From the NCBI GenBank assembly GCA_029204045.2, contig CM055081.1, positions 10,135,392 to 10,199,391 of the forward strand: DNA of 64,000 bases, given 5' to 3'. Under the pieces are notes generated by a model. That model ran no database searches. It was not told the origin of the DNA and was given only the letters and a program-made list of their open reading frames with translations. The stretch's first letter is position 1; each line of letters begins with the position of its first letter. Position numbers and translations under genes: made by a program. Of this stretch, positions 13,501 to 24,550 are shown piece after piece. The DNA is from Tillandsia leiboldiana. Lineage: Eukaryota; Streptophyta; Magnoliopsida; Poales; Bromeliaceae.

Positions 13501-13897
13501 TGCTCTTCTCAAGCTAAAGCAAAAGCAACAGGCAAGTATTTGACAGACTCCTTCCTAACTGAGTATTACCACAAAAAAGAAAACAGTAATAATATTATCT
13601 TCTCAAATTCAGGAAGTGGAGAAGGCGGCCAGAAAGCAGTTTAAAGGGCTATTTGACAAGAAGCCAGGAGAGATTTCTGAAGTGGGAGCTGATTCAGAAG
13701 ACGGGCAGAGTCTGGACAACCCCACAGGCGAAGTTGAGGCAAGAAAAATTGATGGCGATGGGAGCACAGGATCTACCCCAAACACACAAGCAGACTCCGC
13801 TTTTGAAGGTGAACGGTTGGGATTTTTCAGCAGACTATGGCCTTCAGGTGGAAGAATCCTCTCGGCCCTTGGTTTAAACCGGTGCTCTGTACTGTGA
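4264..13897 (+). CDS. PAS1: PASTICCINO1-type FKBP immunophilin with three FKBP domains and TPRs
   Basis: Twenty exons join in phase: 4264-4328, 5979-6063, 6327-6396, 6480-6577, 6941-7063, 8378-8410, 9040-9098, 9426-9507, 9874-10032, 10173-10230, 10607-10755, 11150-11247, 11325-11394, 11687-11746, 11830-11886, 12663-12731, 12884-12961, 13240-13341, 13460-13531, 13613-13897. They encode 623 residues, close to the roughly 635 of Arabidopsis PAS1. Three FKBP-type domains cover about 48-147, 165-258 and 270-383 (for example YDKFPRPANVPEGAHVQWE). TPR helices cover about 390-525 (GNRLFKEGKFELAKAKYEK; ALYRRGMAYMLGGDFDEA), followed by the conserved RKQFKGLFDKKPGEI block. Known role: ER-associated scaffold for very-long-chain fatty-acid elongation that affects cell division and differentiation. 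Intron 19 has a GC donor. The protein ends in CSVL, a CaaX-like tetrapeptide. Intron 1 carries a long triplet-repeat palindrome. Orthology is firm; exon ends rest on phase and family alignment. Confidence 0.93.
4353..4447. repeat. Long CTT/AAG inverted repeat in PAS1 intron 1
   Basis: The left arm begins TCATCAATCTTCTC and continues as CTT repeats to 4404. After GAG, AAG repeats run back and end GAGAAGATTGATGA at 4447. The arms are exact complements apart from four extra triplets on the left. A shorter second copy of the same alternation continues to about 4521. RNA of this intron could form a long hairpin. The many short open frames over it are products of the triplet repeat. Confidence 0.9.
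5081..5586 (+). mobile_element. Possible solo LTR in PAS1 intron 1
   Basis: A 506-bp segment starts TGTTGGG and ends TTAACA, approximating the short inverted ends of LTR retrotransposons. It holds a TATA-like motif near 5264-5270 (TTTATATAG) and a downstream pyrimidine-rich part, as a promoter-bearing LTR would. The flanking five bases are AAGTA and GTATA, which do not match as a target duplication, so this remains a candidate only. Confidence 0.35.
10467..10531. repeat. (AT)n microsatellite in PAS1 intron 10
   Basis: An AT dinucleotide run of about 65 bp lying wholly within the intron between exons 10 and 11, about 75 bp before exon 11. Confidence 0.93.
13532..13612 (+). other. GC-AG intron (PAS1 intron 19)
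   Basis: The exon ends CAACAG and is followed by GCAAGT; the acceptor is AAATTCAG. No GT nearby keeps the frame, while this GC site joins KQKQQ to EVEKAARKQFKG exactly as in the family. The strong match to the extended donor consensus around the GC is typical of genuine GC-AG introns. Confidence 0.85.
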
Positions 13898-15690
13898 GTA
13901 GATGCAAAGTTGCGGAAATTATCATATTTTTGTTTGGAAACAGCGAGAAATAGAACACCTGAAAAGTGAGCTTATTACACATGCCCCACTTTGTGTTTCA
14001 TATTATAATGCTGCAAGGTGTTGTTGTATTATGCATACTGAATTTTTTGCTGTGGAAGAAAGTATACGAATCCTAGTCTGTGCAATGTTGAGATACCACC
14101 AATAAGTGATATCCGTGAACTTGCGAAGTGATCTGTTAACCTTGTTTCCAATAGGTGGAAATAAGTCAGTCGTGCTACAAGAGAAGGATAGAATGGTTGA
14201 TAAGAGTAGATTTTTCTGACGGCGGAGATGTAAGTGTAATAATATAAGCGAAAGACAGTGATTAAGTTTGCCATCCCAGGATAGGACGGTGGGGCGCGAG
14301 GGCGTCCGTATAGTTTTGCTCTTTCAAAATAGTGTGAGGTTTACGGAGGAGGCTTCCGTGCTAGAGCTGCCTCCGAAGGCGGCATTACAACCAACACACT
14401 CTGCTTGCCTGAATCATAGCTTACAATCCGTAAGACAAATTGAAGAAAACTCAGAATCTTGATGCATTTGGCTAGCCGCGTAGTTTTCATTTTTCCTTTC
14501 CTCTCGGGTAGCCTCATGAAGCCAATAATAGAGGCTAAATAGCAAAATATAATTTATAATTAAATTAAATTTGGAATTTGACACCTTTGGCCCTATTTAA
14601 GTTTGGAATTAGATACGCTTGGTCATAGCGGGGAAGTTCCATTTGCATAAAAAAAAAAAAAAAAAAAGTGTACTTTGTTTATTAAAACAGTCCCGGTGTG
14701 CAGTGTGATGGTAGTCTAATAAGAATACAAAGGTGTTTAGCCAGGCCTCATCAAAGCCTATTTATCTGTGGTGGTTAGCCCTCATCATTGCAAGAATATA
14801 ACATGTTAAATAGGAGGGTCCCCACAAACATGGTTGATTAAAAGGTAACAAATTTTTAATGAGGTCAGAGGCGCAGATTTAAGACAACCATTTCAATGGC
14901 CCTTAAAAGTCCTTGCATTGGATCTCAAGTAGAGGCGTGAGTTGATCAACAGCAAAAGTTAATTTCGGTGGCACCACGTGTACAGACATGAATAAATTTA
15001 CTTCAATGGGCCTTTTATACCTTTCCTTTCTTGACTGCAGTGGCCTGTCCTACTCCTCGCGCGGTGCGGCTGTAGCACCGAAGCGGGCTCTGTTCATACG
15101 ACGGTGCAGAGGTGATTGGTGGAAGCCAAAAAACCATTAGAAAAGACGAGCAAAAAGTACTACAAGCCATGTGCTCCTACAGCAATGGTTGTGATGTTGT
15201 TCACTGCCTTGTAGGGTCGTGAACAGTAATAATGCCGCCTTCGGATTCTTTATTGCTAGCCCCAGTTAATTATTGTCAGTACCATACTACGACTGGTTAG
15301 TCCTCACCGACTCCTGTAATTGCTGTCAATTCTTCTTATTAAGCCTAAATCTGTTATTAATTATTATTATTATTATTCCTAGCGAGTGTTTTGGAGGGAA
15401 CAAAGGGAGCACCTCCCAATTATAATCAACAATGTGATAGCGAGTTGTGATCCGAATCCGATTAAGTTAACAAGTTTAATTATTAATACATGGTAAGTAA
15501 ACGAGCCGCAGCGGCTGTTACTCGTTACATGTTAACGCACGGCACGGCAGAGGCGAGACGAAGACAAAGGAGCATCACGAGGGGCCGAAAGCCCGAAACC
15601 CAGTGGCGTGACGTCGCTGGCGGGGCCCACGGTTCATAATTTAATTAATTAAAGTAATAACGGGGCGGGGCCCACGGTGCCGCGGGGGTG
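13898..15690. other. PAS1 3' UTR and intergenic DNA
   Basis: Positions 13898 to about 14460 are the likely PAS1 3' UTR. Beyond that I see AT-rich DNA with a poly(A) run at about 14648-14667 and a short ATT run near 15357-15376, without coding frames or recognisable transposon ends. Confidence 0.5.
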
Positions 15691-15695
15691 GGGTC

Positions 15696-15728
15696 GGGCG
15701 GGGCGGGGCGGGGCGGGAAATTCCGCAC

Positions 15729-15759
<31 letters not shown>

Positions 15760-15760
15760 A
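15696..15760 (+). promoter_or_regulatory. GC-rich core promoter with CT tract upstream of the DUF3527 gene
   Basis: A series of G runs separated by single C bases (15692-15717, GGGCGGGGCGGGGCGGGG) is followed 14 bp later by a pure CT tract (15731-15759). A second CT tract lies at 16183-16222. CT tracts of this kind mark plant transcription start regions (Y patch). Transcription probably begins near here, with a long 5' UTR. A possible 5' UTR intron runs from about 16482 (GTGAGG) to about 17351 (TTGCAG). Confidence 0.5.
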
Positions 15761-16179
15761 CAGTTTACAGTCCACACTACGGGCATTGCCTCCTCCTTCT
15801 TTTCCTTTTTGAATGAGTGCTCTCGTCCTTCTCTCTCAACCGCAGACCGCGGAACGCAGCGACAGCAACAAAAACATGAAGGAGAGAAAACATAACACCC
15901 CCAAAAGCTAAATCCAAGCCCATTTATTTCCATACCCCACCCCCATTCTCTCCACACTTCACTCCTCTCCGCTCCACTGCAACCCCATTCCCCACTCTGC
16001 TTGTCAATCAGTTTAAGGATCTCAAGCCTTAGATTTTATTCTCTCTTCTTTTTTTTTTTTTTCTTCCCCCCTTTTTGAGGAGGGGAAAAAGGGGGAATAA
16101 CTAGTATTTATTCAAAGGAGTTGGGATCCTATCGAGTTACAACTCGGAGAAACATCGGATCGGGGCAAGGCGGAGCAGA

Positions 16180-16217
<38 letters not shown>

Positions 16218-17467
16218 TCTCCCGTTTTATCTGCTTAGTTGTTTGTTCGTACGGTACGCCCTTGTTCCCTAATCCCTACCCCTCTGTTTATTCGATTTTT
16301 ACAGTTGATATCGGTAGTGCTTGCTGTTAGATCACGTTTTCTTCTTCTTCTTCTTCTCTTTGAGTTCCTGATTATTTTGTTGCGCCGCTTTTTTTAATCA
16401 TTAAATTTCGTCACATCCACATCGAATTCCTGTATATGAAGGAGGAGTGGTCCTGTAAATTTTGGCTGTTGGGTTGTTTAGGTGAGGGTTGTTGTGCGAG
16501 GTAAAGAGGAGAGCGGCTCGTGAGAATCAAAAGGCACTAATTAGTAATTGCAATGAATGAGTTTGTATGCCTCCAGATATTAACTAACCATCTAGTGGAA
16601 ATAGCAAAACTCAGGTCCATTTTGTTGTTGGCTTAAAAGGGTCGGCACCTTGCCCTATGGCAGGAGGCTAGGTTGGGTCGAGTCACGTTCAACATGACGG
16701 AAGGCTCAGTTTGAGCCAAATGAAGTGGCGTGAGGCTAGTTAGGCCGAGTCGCAATTGAGATTCATGGATTTTAAGATTTAAAAGACCCAAGACTTTATG
16801 TTTGATACCGTTTTCCCAAGGATTTTTCTAAATCAAATTGGGACAAGATTATCTGACAAAAAGAAATCATTTAATTGAATCCCTGGGGTTTCCTAAATAA
16901 GACTTTTTCCTAGAGTTTTTTTAAATTACGCTGTGCTTATACGCTTTAAGTGAATTGGTTGCGTATTCTTAACGGCTCGAGTTTTGGGGATTAATAGTTA
17001 GCGCCAACAATCCGACACATTTGATGTTCTCGCTGTCTTTGTCAAGTCTGAAATTGGTGTTTTAGAATGTAAGTTGCTCGATAAGAAGATTCAAATTTTT
17101 TTTTTTTTGAGAGAGATAAGAAGATTCAATTAGTGCTAAAAAACTACTAGGTTAAAGCCCCTCGAGTGTTAAAATGGTGTTGGTTTGTAGTTCTAGAGCC
17201 GGCAATATCTTGAGTTGCCCATCTAATATATGTTGCTTCAAAAAAATATCTATGACAATCTCCGTATTTGCTGTATTCTGTTAACTTGTTTTACAACCTT
17301 ATAAATATGGAGCGGCATAGTGGAAGTTATAATGTCTAATATCTTTTTGCAGTTGCTTATATCAGAGGAGCATATGCTGACCTCAACGATTCGTCATATC
17401 AGCTGATATTGGATTTTTTTTCTTTTTTTCTTTTTTTAACAAAGCTTATGTAGAGGACATTGTTGAG

Positions 17468-17514
17468 ATGAAACAGCTTGGATTGCCATGCTAAAATTGC
17501 GAAATGCTGCCTGA
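17468..17514 (+). promoter_or_regulatory. Two upstream ORFs before the DUF3527 start codon
   Basis: An 8-codon uORF at 17468-17494 (MKQLGLPC) and an 8-codon uORF at 17488-17514 (MLKLRNAA) overlap each other. The second runs 11 bases past the main ATG at 17504 in another frame. A second in-frame ATG of the main gene (codon 5, 17516) lies just after the second uORF stops, a layout that would allow reinitiation. No expression evidence is available here. Confidence 0.5.
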
Positions 17515-20099
17515 AATGCAAGTAGACAAAGCAGGGCATGAGGAAGGTTCAGTAATGGCTGACAATGGACAGGCCAAAAGGAATTCACTACAGCATCAGT
17601 TGAGAAAGGAGAAGGTCTTAACTCCTACTAAAAGCGTGAACATGAAATACGAAGACAAATTTGCAGTAGTAAAATCGAGAAGGATCACTGAAGAAGCAGT
17701 TTCAGAAAAGCATGCTGCAAAAAGGAGCTCAGTCCCTTCTATGCCCTTGAGAAGTTCAAAACCATGGCCTGGGCGGAAGGCGGCCGATATTGATGAGTTA
17801 GTCAAGCATAGAGTAAACTTTCCATCATATCTCCAGAGAAAGGAGACAGAGGACATCATTCAAGAGAGAGCATTGAGTTTTGGAGTTATGGACTGGGGTC
17901 TTCTCGAGAGATGGACGTACCACAAGAAACATGTGACAAATGGCAGTTATAAGGTTACTCCATGTAGCGGTAGCGAGTGCAGTGCTCCCCCTAAGGGAAA
18001 GCAATCAATGATCAAGACTGCCCTTCATCATTCTTCTGCTACAAGGGGGCAAACTTATTTCTTGCATAAATGCTCAGAAAATGCCACATTTTCTCAGGAT
18101 CCAAGACCTTCATTATCAAATGTTTTTGCTGTAAATGACGAGCATCTTGATTCAGACTATGAATTAGGTGCTGATGGTTTTAGGTTTCACAATGCGCCTC
18201 TATCTTTAGGCTCTTGCACTTCATCGTTTGATAAGATGACAGGGGCTAAAGATGATAGAACTGAGAGAGTGGCAAGAGATGGAGAGTGGCAAGAGATGGA
18301 TAGCTTCCCCCACTGGAACGATGTAAGGGATCATCTTCAACAGACGCTTGTGAGCTCAGTGGCGTGTAATGATGGGATGGAATCAGGAAAAATTCAAGAC
18401 AGTTTTTCTGAAACACTTCAAGGTAATATCCAATGGAGCTATCAATGTTCTTGTGTTCCAAAATCCTGTCCACTCCCTCATACTGTTTTGGCAGAAGAAC
18501 CTGATGCAGTTAGCACTCTTCTGAGTGAGGACAGCTCAAGAAACACCGAAGAACAAGATAAAAATGGAAACAAAAACCTAGTTATTGCTAGTGCACTTGA
18601 TAAATTAGGTCAGGGTGATGTAAAATCGACAGCTGCGGTCGAAAAGAAATCACCAAATCATCTTGCAATTGGCGGACAAAATCGAATGAGCCGCAGTTGT
18701 AGTTTTCGGGACTATTCATCTCTGCAACAGTTTGAGTCGATTACTCGTGCAGATAAATGTGCCGGAGATAGAGCAGCTTCAAACAGCAGGGGGAGGCGTA
18801 GCCCACTGAGAAGGATGCTAGATCCATTACTGAAGCCTAAAGACCATGTCTATTTTTCCCCTCCAGCTGATTCTTCAAAAATTCAGCATTTTCGTAAGTC
18901 AAGCAACTCCAATCATCCTCTGAATGTAACCAGCTATATTCCTAACAACTGTGAGTTACACCTCCAGCACAAGAAAGAAGCTGCATCAACGAGGCAAGCA
19001 CTTCTGCAGCTGGCTTGGAAGAATGGTATGCCTTTGTTTATGCTCTCATCTGGCAGTTGTGATATTCTTGCTGCTACTGTGAGAAAGAAAAGCTTATCCG
19101 ACAAGGATGGTGTTGAATGTGTATACACAATATTTACTGTTCAAGAATGCAAGAAGAGAAGTGCTGCATGGGTTAGATCAGGAAACAAAAGTAAGAAGCA
19201 ACAGTTGATCTCCACCATTGTTGGTGAGGTACAGGTTTCGTGCACCCAGTCAATGTGCTATGACTTGAAAACTTGTCATGATATGAAGCAGTTTGTTTTG
19301 GTTGGTTTTCAACCAACACCAACATCTGATGGGCCTCCTGATTCCCGATTTAATACAGAACTAGCAGCCATTGTTAGCATGGTTTCACAGGTGCCAGAAA
19401 CTTCTAATGCGGATTCAATACGAACAAGCTCAGCTACAAATTTATGCTCTTGGTGCCGACTAAGAAACTTGCAAACTGAGCTGAGCAGCAGTATCTTAGT
19501 TCTACTTCCAAGCGGCATCCATGGCTTGCCAACTTCTGGAGAACCATCACCTTTGATCCAGAGATGGAAATCAGGGGGAGCATGCGATTGTGGCGGTTGG
19601 GATGAGGGTTGCATGCTAACCGTACTTACTGATAGCTCTCAAGAGTGCAGGAGCCCTGGTTCTGTCAAAATTTGTCACAATACAGATGGCACTCAGCGAT
19701 TCGAGTTGTTCACTCAGGTTGCTTTTATATTTACCGTTCCTTCTAGGCTTCTACTTGATTACCCATTATTAATTGTACTTTAAAGCTGATAATTCCTACT
19801 TAATCTGTCAGGATAGATATCAAAAAGATGGTCATGCTTTCAACATGGTTTCTTTTAAAGAAGGACTGTATACAGTTGAGTTTAAGGCGTCCATCTCTCT
19901 TCATCAGGCTTTTGCCATTTCTATTTCAATGCTTCACGGCAAGAACCATGCCAAACAAGTGGAAGTTCAATGCGCGCAGGAGCGTGTGTTTGCACACCAT
20001 GAAGGGAGAACTCCTGCAAGAAATCAAGACAATGTACCCAACCATCTGCCTCTTTCTCTTGCTGGGAGTGCTTGCTTAATGGCCTTACCATTATATTAA
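17504..20099 (+). CDS. DUF3527 family protein
   Basis: Two exons, 17504-19717 and 19812-20099, join in phase 0 (donor CTCAG/GTTGCT, acceptor CTGTCAG) to give 833 residues. The family block near residues 95-144 (DIDELVKHRVNFPSYLQRK, then GVMDWGLLERWTYHKKHV) and the SPLRRMLDPLLKPK motif near 432-446 are diagnostic. So is the C-terminal CDCGGWDEGCMLTVL segment followed, across the intron, by VSFKEGLYTVEFKASISLHQAF. The middle is low-complexity and serine-rich. The family is plant-specific with no established biochemical role; no signal peptide or membrane segment is visible. If the first exon were read through, the protein would end about 20 residues past the splice site and lose the last conserved block, so splicing is required. 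It is convergent with the DUF620 gene, with 789 bp between the stop codons. Confidence 0.9.
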
Positions 20100-20888
20100 G
20101 AGGTATGGACTTCAAATTGCATTTCATGTACCATACACTGTATATCAATAGGCAGAGATGGACTTGCATGGTAGCAGCTTATACCTTTTGAGAAATGCTT
20201 TTTTGTTACCAAGACATGGCTTACTCTATTAAGCCTCATTATATTGTCCTTTTAACATTACAAGCGGGTTTGTATGAAAAAACCATGTACTTAACCTGTA
20301 TAGAGATAATCTGTATCGTACGGCAGTCCTCAATTGAAACACATAGGAGATAGCTGTATTAAACTCTCCAGATAGAGAATTCTTGGTAGTTGGTTTGATT
20401 CAGGTGTTCTATAATTTGGTTGGTCCAGGGGGGTAAGAGACGACAAAACATATGAATACAAACAACACACCAATTTAATCACATTACCAAACAGCCGTGC
20501 ATCAGGCATCACCTGACAGATAGATGCCAAAGCAATTATTGCAACTAAAATAACCTCATCAGGTGGATAGTAATCATATCCTCTATATATTATATAAATT
20601 AATCGTGGGCGCCGTACGTGGCCGATCTTTTTGGTGAAAATTAACACAAGATGCTAGCATTTCAAGCAGTCAAAAATTGAGTTTTATTTGAGTGGCTAGA
20701 CAAGTTTAGGAGTTGTGGAAGAGAGCGTCAGTGAGCTCAAGAGAGCTAAATTGTTACTCCGGTGCCCCCCCCCCCCCCCCCCCCGTGCTCCGAGTCCAAA
20801 CTGCTCTTAATTACAGCCACCGTCAAAATTTTGTAAGCTGCAATATTTACAATCTGACTGTTGAAGTCGCTTTGCTGACGAAGAATGG
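20100..20888. other. Convergent 3' flanks of the DUF3527 and DUF620 genes
   Basis: This spacer holds the 3' UTRs of both convergent genes. It contains a 20-base C homopolymer (20765-20784). The 105-codon frame on the minus strand at 20330-20647 has no recognisable content and is not accepted as a gene. Confidence 0.55.
20765..20784. repeat. C20 homopolymer
   Basis: Twenty consecutive C bases, which would be a G20 tract in the 3' UTR of the minus-strand DUF620 transcript. Tracts of this length are difficult to sequence, so the exact count is doubtful. Confidence 0.9.
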
Positions 20889-22004
20889 TCATGATTTTCC
20901 ATCTTCCTCTAAAGTCGAATCTGGCTCGTCTAAATCCACCGCAGCAACCTTGGACGGTCCGATCCTACCGGTAGTTTGAACCCTGACAGGCAGTGGGGTT
21001 CCTGGATTCTTCACTGTTACGACGCTGCTCTGCCCTGATTCTTGACTACCTCCTTCCCTGAGGTCGCTCGGCGGCAAGAAGCAGTCGATGGAGAGTCCCC
21101 ATATGTTAAAATCCACCTCTTCGATCGTCCATGTCTCTTCCATGCGTGTTCTCGTATTATTACCGTTGTTGTTATCCCCAAACCGGAAAAGCGAGACATT
21201 GGAGCGCCCAGCATGAGCAATGTTGATGCCGTCGACAGGGCGGTAGTCTTCAATGTGGGACTCCATGGTGGTCTCCCAGTATACGTTGCCGTGGTTGGAC
21301 TTGATCTGGAGGAGGTGGGAGTCTTCCAGCTTGACGAGGAGGCCTGTGCGCTGGCTGAAGTAGCCCCACACAGTGTGCCTGATGATCTCCACGCTGCTGC
21401 TGTTCCGCGCACGCAGGGTGGCAGCTTCCGCATCCAGCTTCAGCACGAAGCAGTCCTCGCCGTCGACAGTCTTCTCGCCGGTGCATGACGAGTTTGAGAA
21501 AAGATTTGCGGTCAACATCGGATCGAGGCCCTGTCGATAGCGACACAAGGTGGTGTTAGCTAGCTACAGATCAAAAGAGGTCAAGCTGATCCCAACTGAC
21601 ATTGCAGTTTGCAATCTGAGTAACGAGGCTTACATGCATTTTGTTCTTGTTTTGACAGAGGTGATGATGCTTCAAAAGAACCGTAGTGTATGCATCTACT
21701 CCCAGGTTTAGTGAAGTGTTACTGTGTTACCCAAAAATTAATTTTGAAATCTAACAAAAACAAAAACAAAAATCCCAGGAATCAAACAGTCAATTCACCC
21801 ACACTTAGGGTGACTGCTGGGATAATTACGGCCGGTAATTGGACATATTTAACCGTTGCGATGATTGCAGGTGTACGATAAGCAATCATCTGAAAGTTCC
21901 AGTTTTTAGACAAAGCGAGAGGCAGCGCCATTTCAAGGATTAGCTGGAATTGATGGCCTAGTACATACATTTGGAGTTATTACAGAAAAAGATTTGAAAA
22001 GAAC

Positions 22005-22056
<52 letters not shown>

Positions 22057-24054
22057 TTGTTATATATGCGTCCTTAATTTATTCGTGGGTTGGCAAATGA
22101 AAAGAAAAAAGCCAATTTAAGTAATCTCTTTTTATTCGTCCTTCGAACAATCAATGGCTCGGCCTCCCTTGCAGTTATGTGTACAGCACACCACTGAGGA
22201 GGTAAAAGTTACTAAAAAAAAAAAAAAAAAAAAAAAAAGAATAAAAAGAAACTGGGGGTGTCAATGCAATAATCGCGCAGAGTAGGTGGGGATGGGCGAC
22301 ACCCACCAAACCATGTGCTTTGTCTAATCTTCGCTGCGTGCTTGCACGTCGCGTTGGGGAGTTCCATTCACACGCGTATACAAATTAACTAGAAATAATC
22401 AAGAGTAATTTCAATGTTTTAATTAGGTTTTTATTTCTACAAGCGAGCGATCATTTATCGGACCTACGGAATAATCATTGGCACACGTTTGGCACGGACT
22501 GCAGCATGCCTTATACCTACCTAATTAATAATGAACTAAATTAAGACAACCCAGATGGGCCGGGTAGTAAAATAATTCTACGGCTCCGCCATCCAAGGGC
22601 CGATCGAGTTCCTTTTTGGTTTTGAATTTAGCATTAATTTCTCTAAAAATTAAACAAATAGTCTATGAAGGAATAATTCGGGTCAGATGATCAATTAAAT
22701 CGGTCCACGTAGAATTAATTAAGGAGAAAGAAGACATTAGAGCCGTGGTTGGCACCTCTCCACCACTAAGAAATGAAGGTGGATTTAATAAGAGGTTTGA
22801 ACTCACGTGTTTGAATAGTATTATTCTTTTCTTTTCTTTTCTTGAGAGAAAAATATTATGTTGGTGCAGGGAATCACGTGTTTGAATAGTAATATTGGTG
22901 GATATATATCATCCGTACGTTAGTAAGAAGAAGAAGAATAATAATAATAATAGTAGGAGGAGGAGGAGAAATGTCAAATTTACAAAAAAAAAAAAAAAAG
23001 AAAAGAAAGAAAAAAAGAAAAACACAGTAAAATCGGATAAATGAGTGTAAAAAAAAGAGAGATGTACTTACGTAATTAAAATATGAAACGTACAGAAGAA
23101 AGCATATATAAATTGCGCACCTGAAGAGAACGGCGGAGAGGCCGCGGCGGGCCTCTGGAGGCGTGCGATTGGTGCCACGGCGTTTGGCGCCACGCGACCC
23201 TGCCGTCGCTGCCGGCACTGATCTTGCACCCGGAGACCACCAGCTCCAGGCACCACAGGTCCGGCTTCTTCTGCCACAGCACGAACCCTCCCATCTCCCC
23301 ACCAGTACTATTATTTAGTACCCCTCCCAGCTGCTTGCTCCCCTTCTTGCTGCTGCTGCTGCTCCCGCTCCCATTCGTGACGCCGCCGTCGCTCCCGTTG
23401 AGCTCCGATGCCGTCATCCTCACCTTCCCCATCGCGTACATGCTGCTCACCGCGTTCAGCGCCCCCTCCCCTCCCGACGCCGCTATGTACTGCTGCACGA
23501 TGTACTTGGCCATCGAACTTTCCTGCATATATTTTTATATATATAATTACGAATTGATCAGTACGTTATCACACTTAATAAATATGTTAAGACGATATAT
23601 ACACGCTAATTAATCTGGGATCGTTTCTTAATCTCCATCGGATGGAGTTTCTTATCGTTCTCTGCTGCATGCCGTCGTGGGAAAAAAGAAAGAAGAAAAT
23701 AAAAATATATAACTGCAATAGAATTAGGACGTCTGCACGCACGATGGGGTCTTCTTGGAAGTGGTGGCCGATCATGAGGGCGGAGTGGTGGGCTTGGACG
23801 GGGAGGGGGATGAGGGGGGCGCCGATGACGCCGAGCATGAGCTGGAGCTCTCCGCGGCTGACGGCGGACGAGTGGGGCTCTGGGAAGACTGCGTGGGGTC
23901 GCATCCAGGCCTTGACGTTGGTGTAGCCCAAGTGCCTGGGCCCTCCTGATCGGGAGCTACTGCCGGCGGACGCGAACATCTCCTCCGGAATGGGCACCTC
24001 CAGCACCGTGTCCAGCGCATCCTCTCTCTCCAGATTGGGGCACAGCTTCCTCAT
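20889..24054 (-). CDS. DUF620 family protein
   Basis: Three minus-strand exons, 23743-24054, 23121-23522 and 20889-21530, join at phase 0 and encode 451 residues, normal for the family. It starts MRKLCPNLEREDALDTVLEV with PIPEEMF next, the conserved N-terminus. Exon 1 ends GHHFQEDPI and exon 2 opens ESSMAKYIVQQYIAASGGEG. The DUF620 core follows: GGFVLWQKKPDLWCLELV, VSGCKISAGSDGRVAWRQTPW, SRGPPRPLRRSLQ, then exon 3 GLDPMLTANLFSNS, RHTVWGYFSQRTGLLVKLED, and TWTIEEVDFNIWGLSIDCFLP. The biochemical role is unknown. No membrane segment is evident. Insertions of simple sequence (SGSSSSSKKGSK) and asparagines (FGDNNNGNNTRT) are local. Intron 2 is about 1.6 kb and holds an AT run and poly(A). Confidence 0.92.
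22008..22054. repeat. (AT)n microsatellite in DUF620 intron 2
   Basis: An AT run of about 47 bp inside the 1.6-kb second intron. A poly(A) tract of about 27 bases follows at about 22213-22239. Confidence 0.93.
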
Positions 24055-24489
24055 GGAAAGGAGGAAAGCAGCCGCGCACCCTAGCTAGCTATATCTTCTT
24101 CTTCTATCTATTCTCAAATTTTTTTCAAGTGTTGGTACGTATGCGTAGTGGTGGACTATGAACTATGATCGAGAGAGAGAGTGGGAAAAGACATGCAATC
24201 AGATTGCAGCTGGCGCACAGTTAGAATTTGAGGCCAATGGGCCCCATGATGGGCCGTCCTCTTTATTCGTCGTGGCGGCACGCACGCTCTCCTTCCCTCC
24301 CTCTTTCTCTCTTCTACTTTTTTTTTTTTTTTTTTTTTTTTCTTTTTTTCTTTTTTTCCTTCAAATTTTCAAAACCTTCACCTGCCTCAACGAGGTTAAC
24401 TACCGCGCGCGTGCACCGGGTGCATCGGTACATCCTCCACTCACTCTCTTCTAATAAGTAATCTTTCTACAACCAATTATTAAATTCTA
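24055..24489. other. Promoter side of the DUF620 gene
   Basis: This is the upstream flank of the minus-strand gene, containing a GA run (24170-24181), a T-rich tract (about 24320-24358) and no coding frame. It ends at the proposed target-site duplication of the LINE. Confidence 0.5.
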
Positions 24490-24550
24490 AATCCAAAAAT
24501 TCAAAAAACGTGCCTGAGTAGGAAGCCAATATTTTAGACGCTTGAGTAGG

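Noticed and set aside
14453..14475. AGAATCTTGATG resembling the start of miR172
   Set aside because: The match ends after 12 bases, and no complementary arm forming a precursor hairpin is visible nearby.
20330..20647. 105-codon minus-strand frame between two convergent genes
   Set aside because: No recognisable motif, and it lies in the expected 3' UTR space.
21017..21546. Antisense and alternative-frame ORFs of 98-148 codons
   Set aside because: They overlap the conserved third exon of the DUF620 gene and owe their length to its GC-rich third codon positions.
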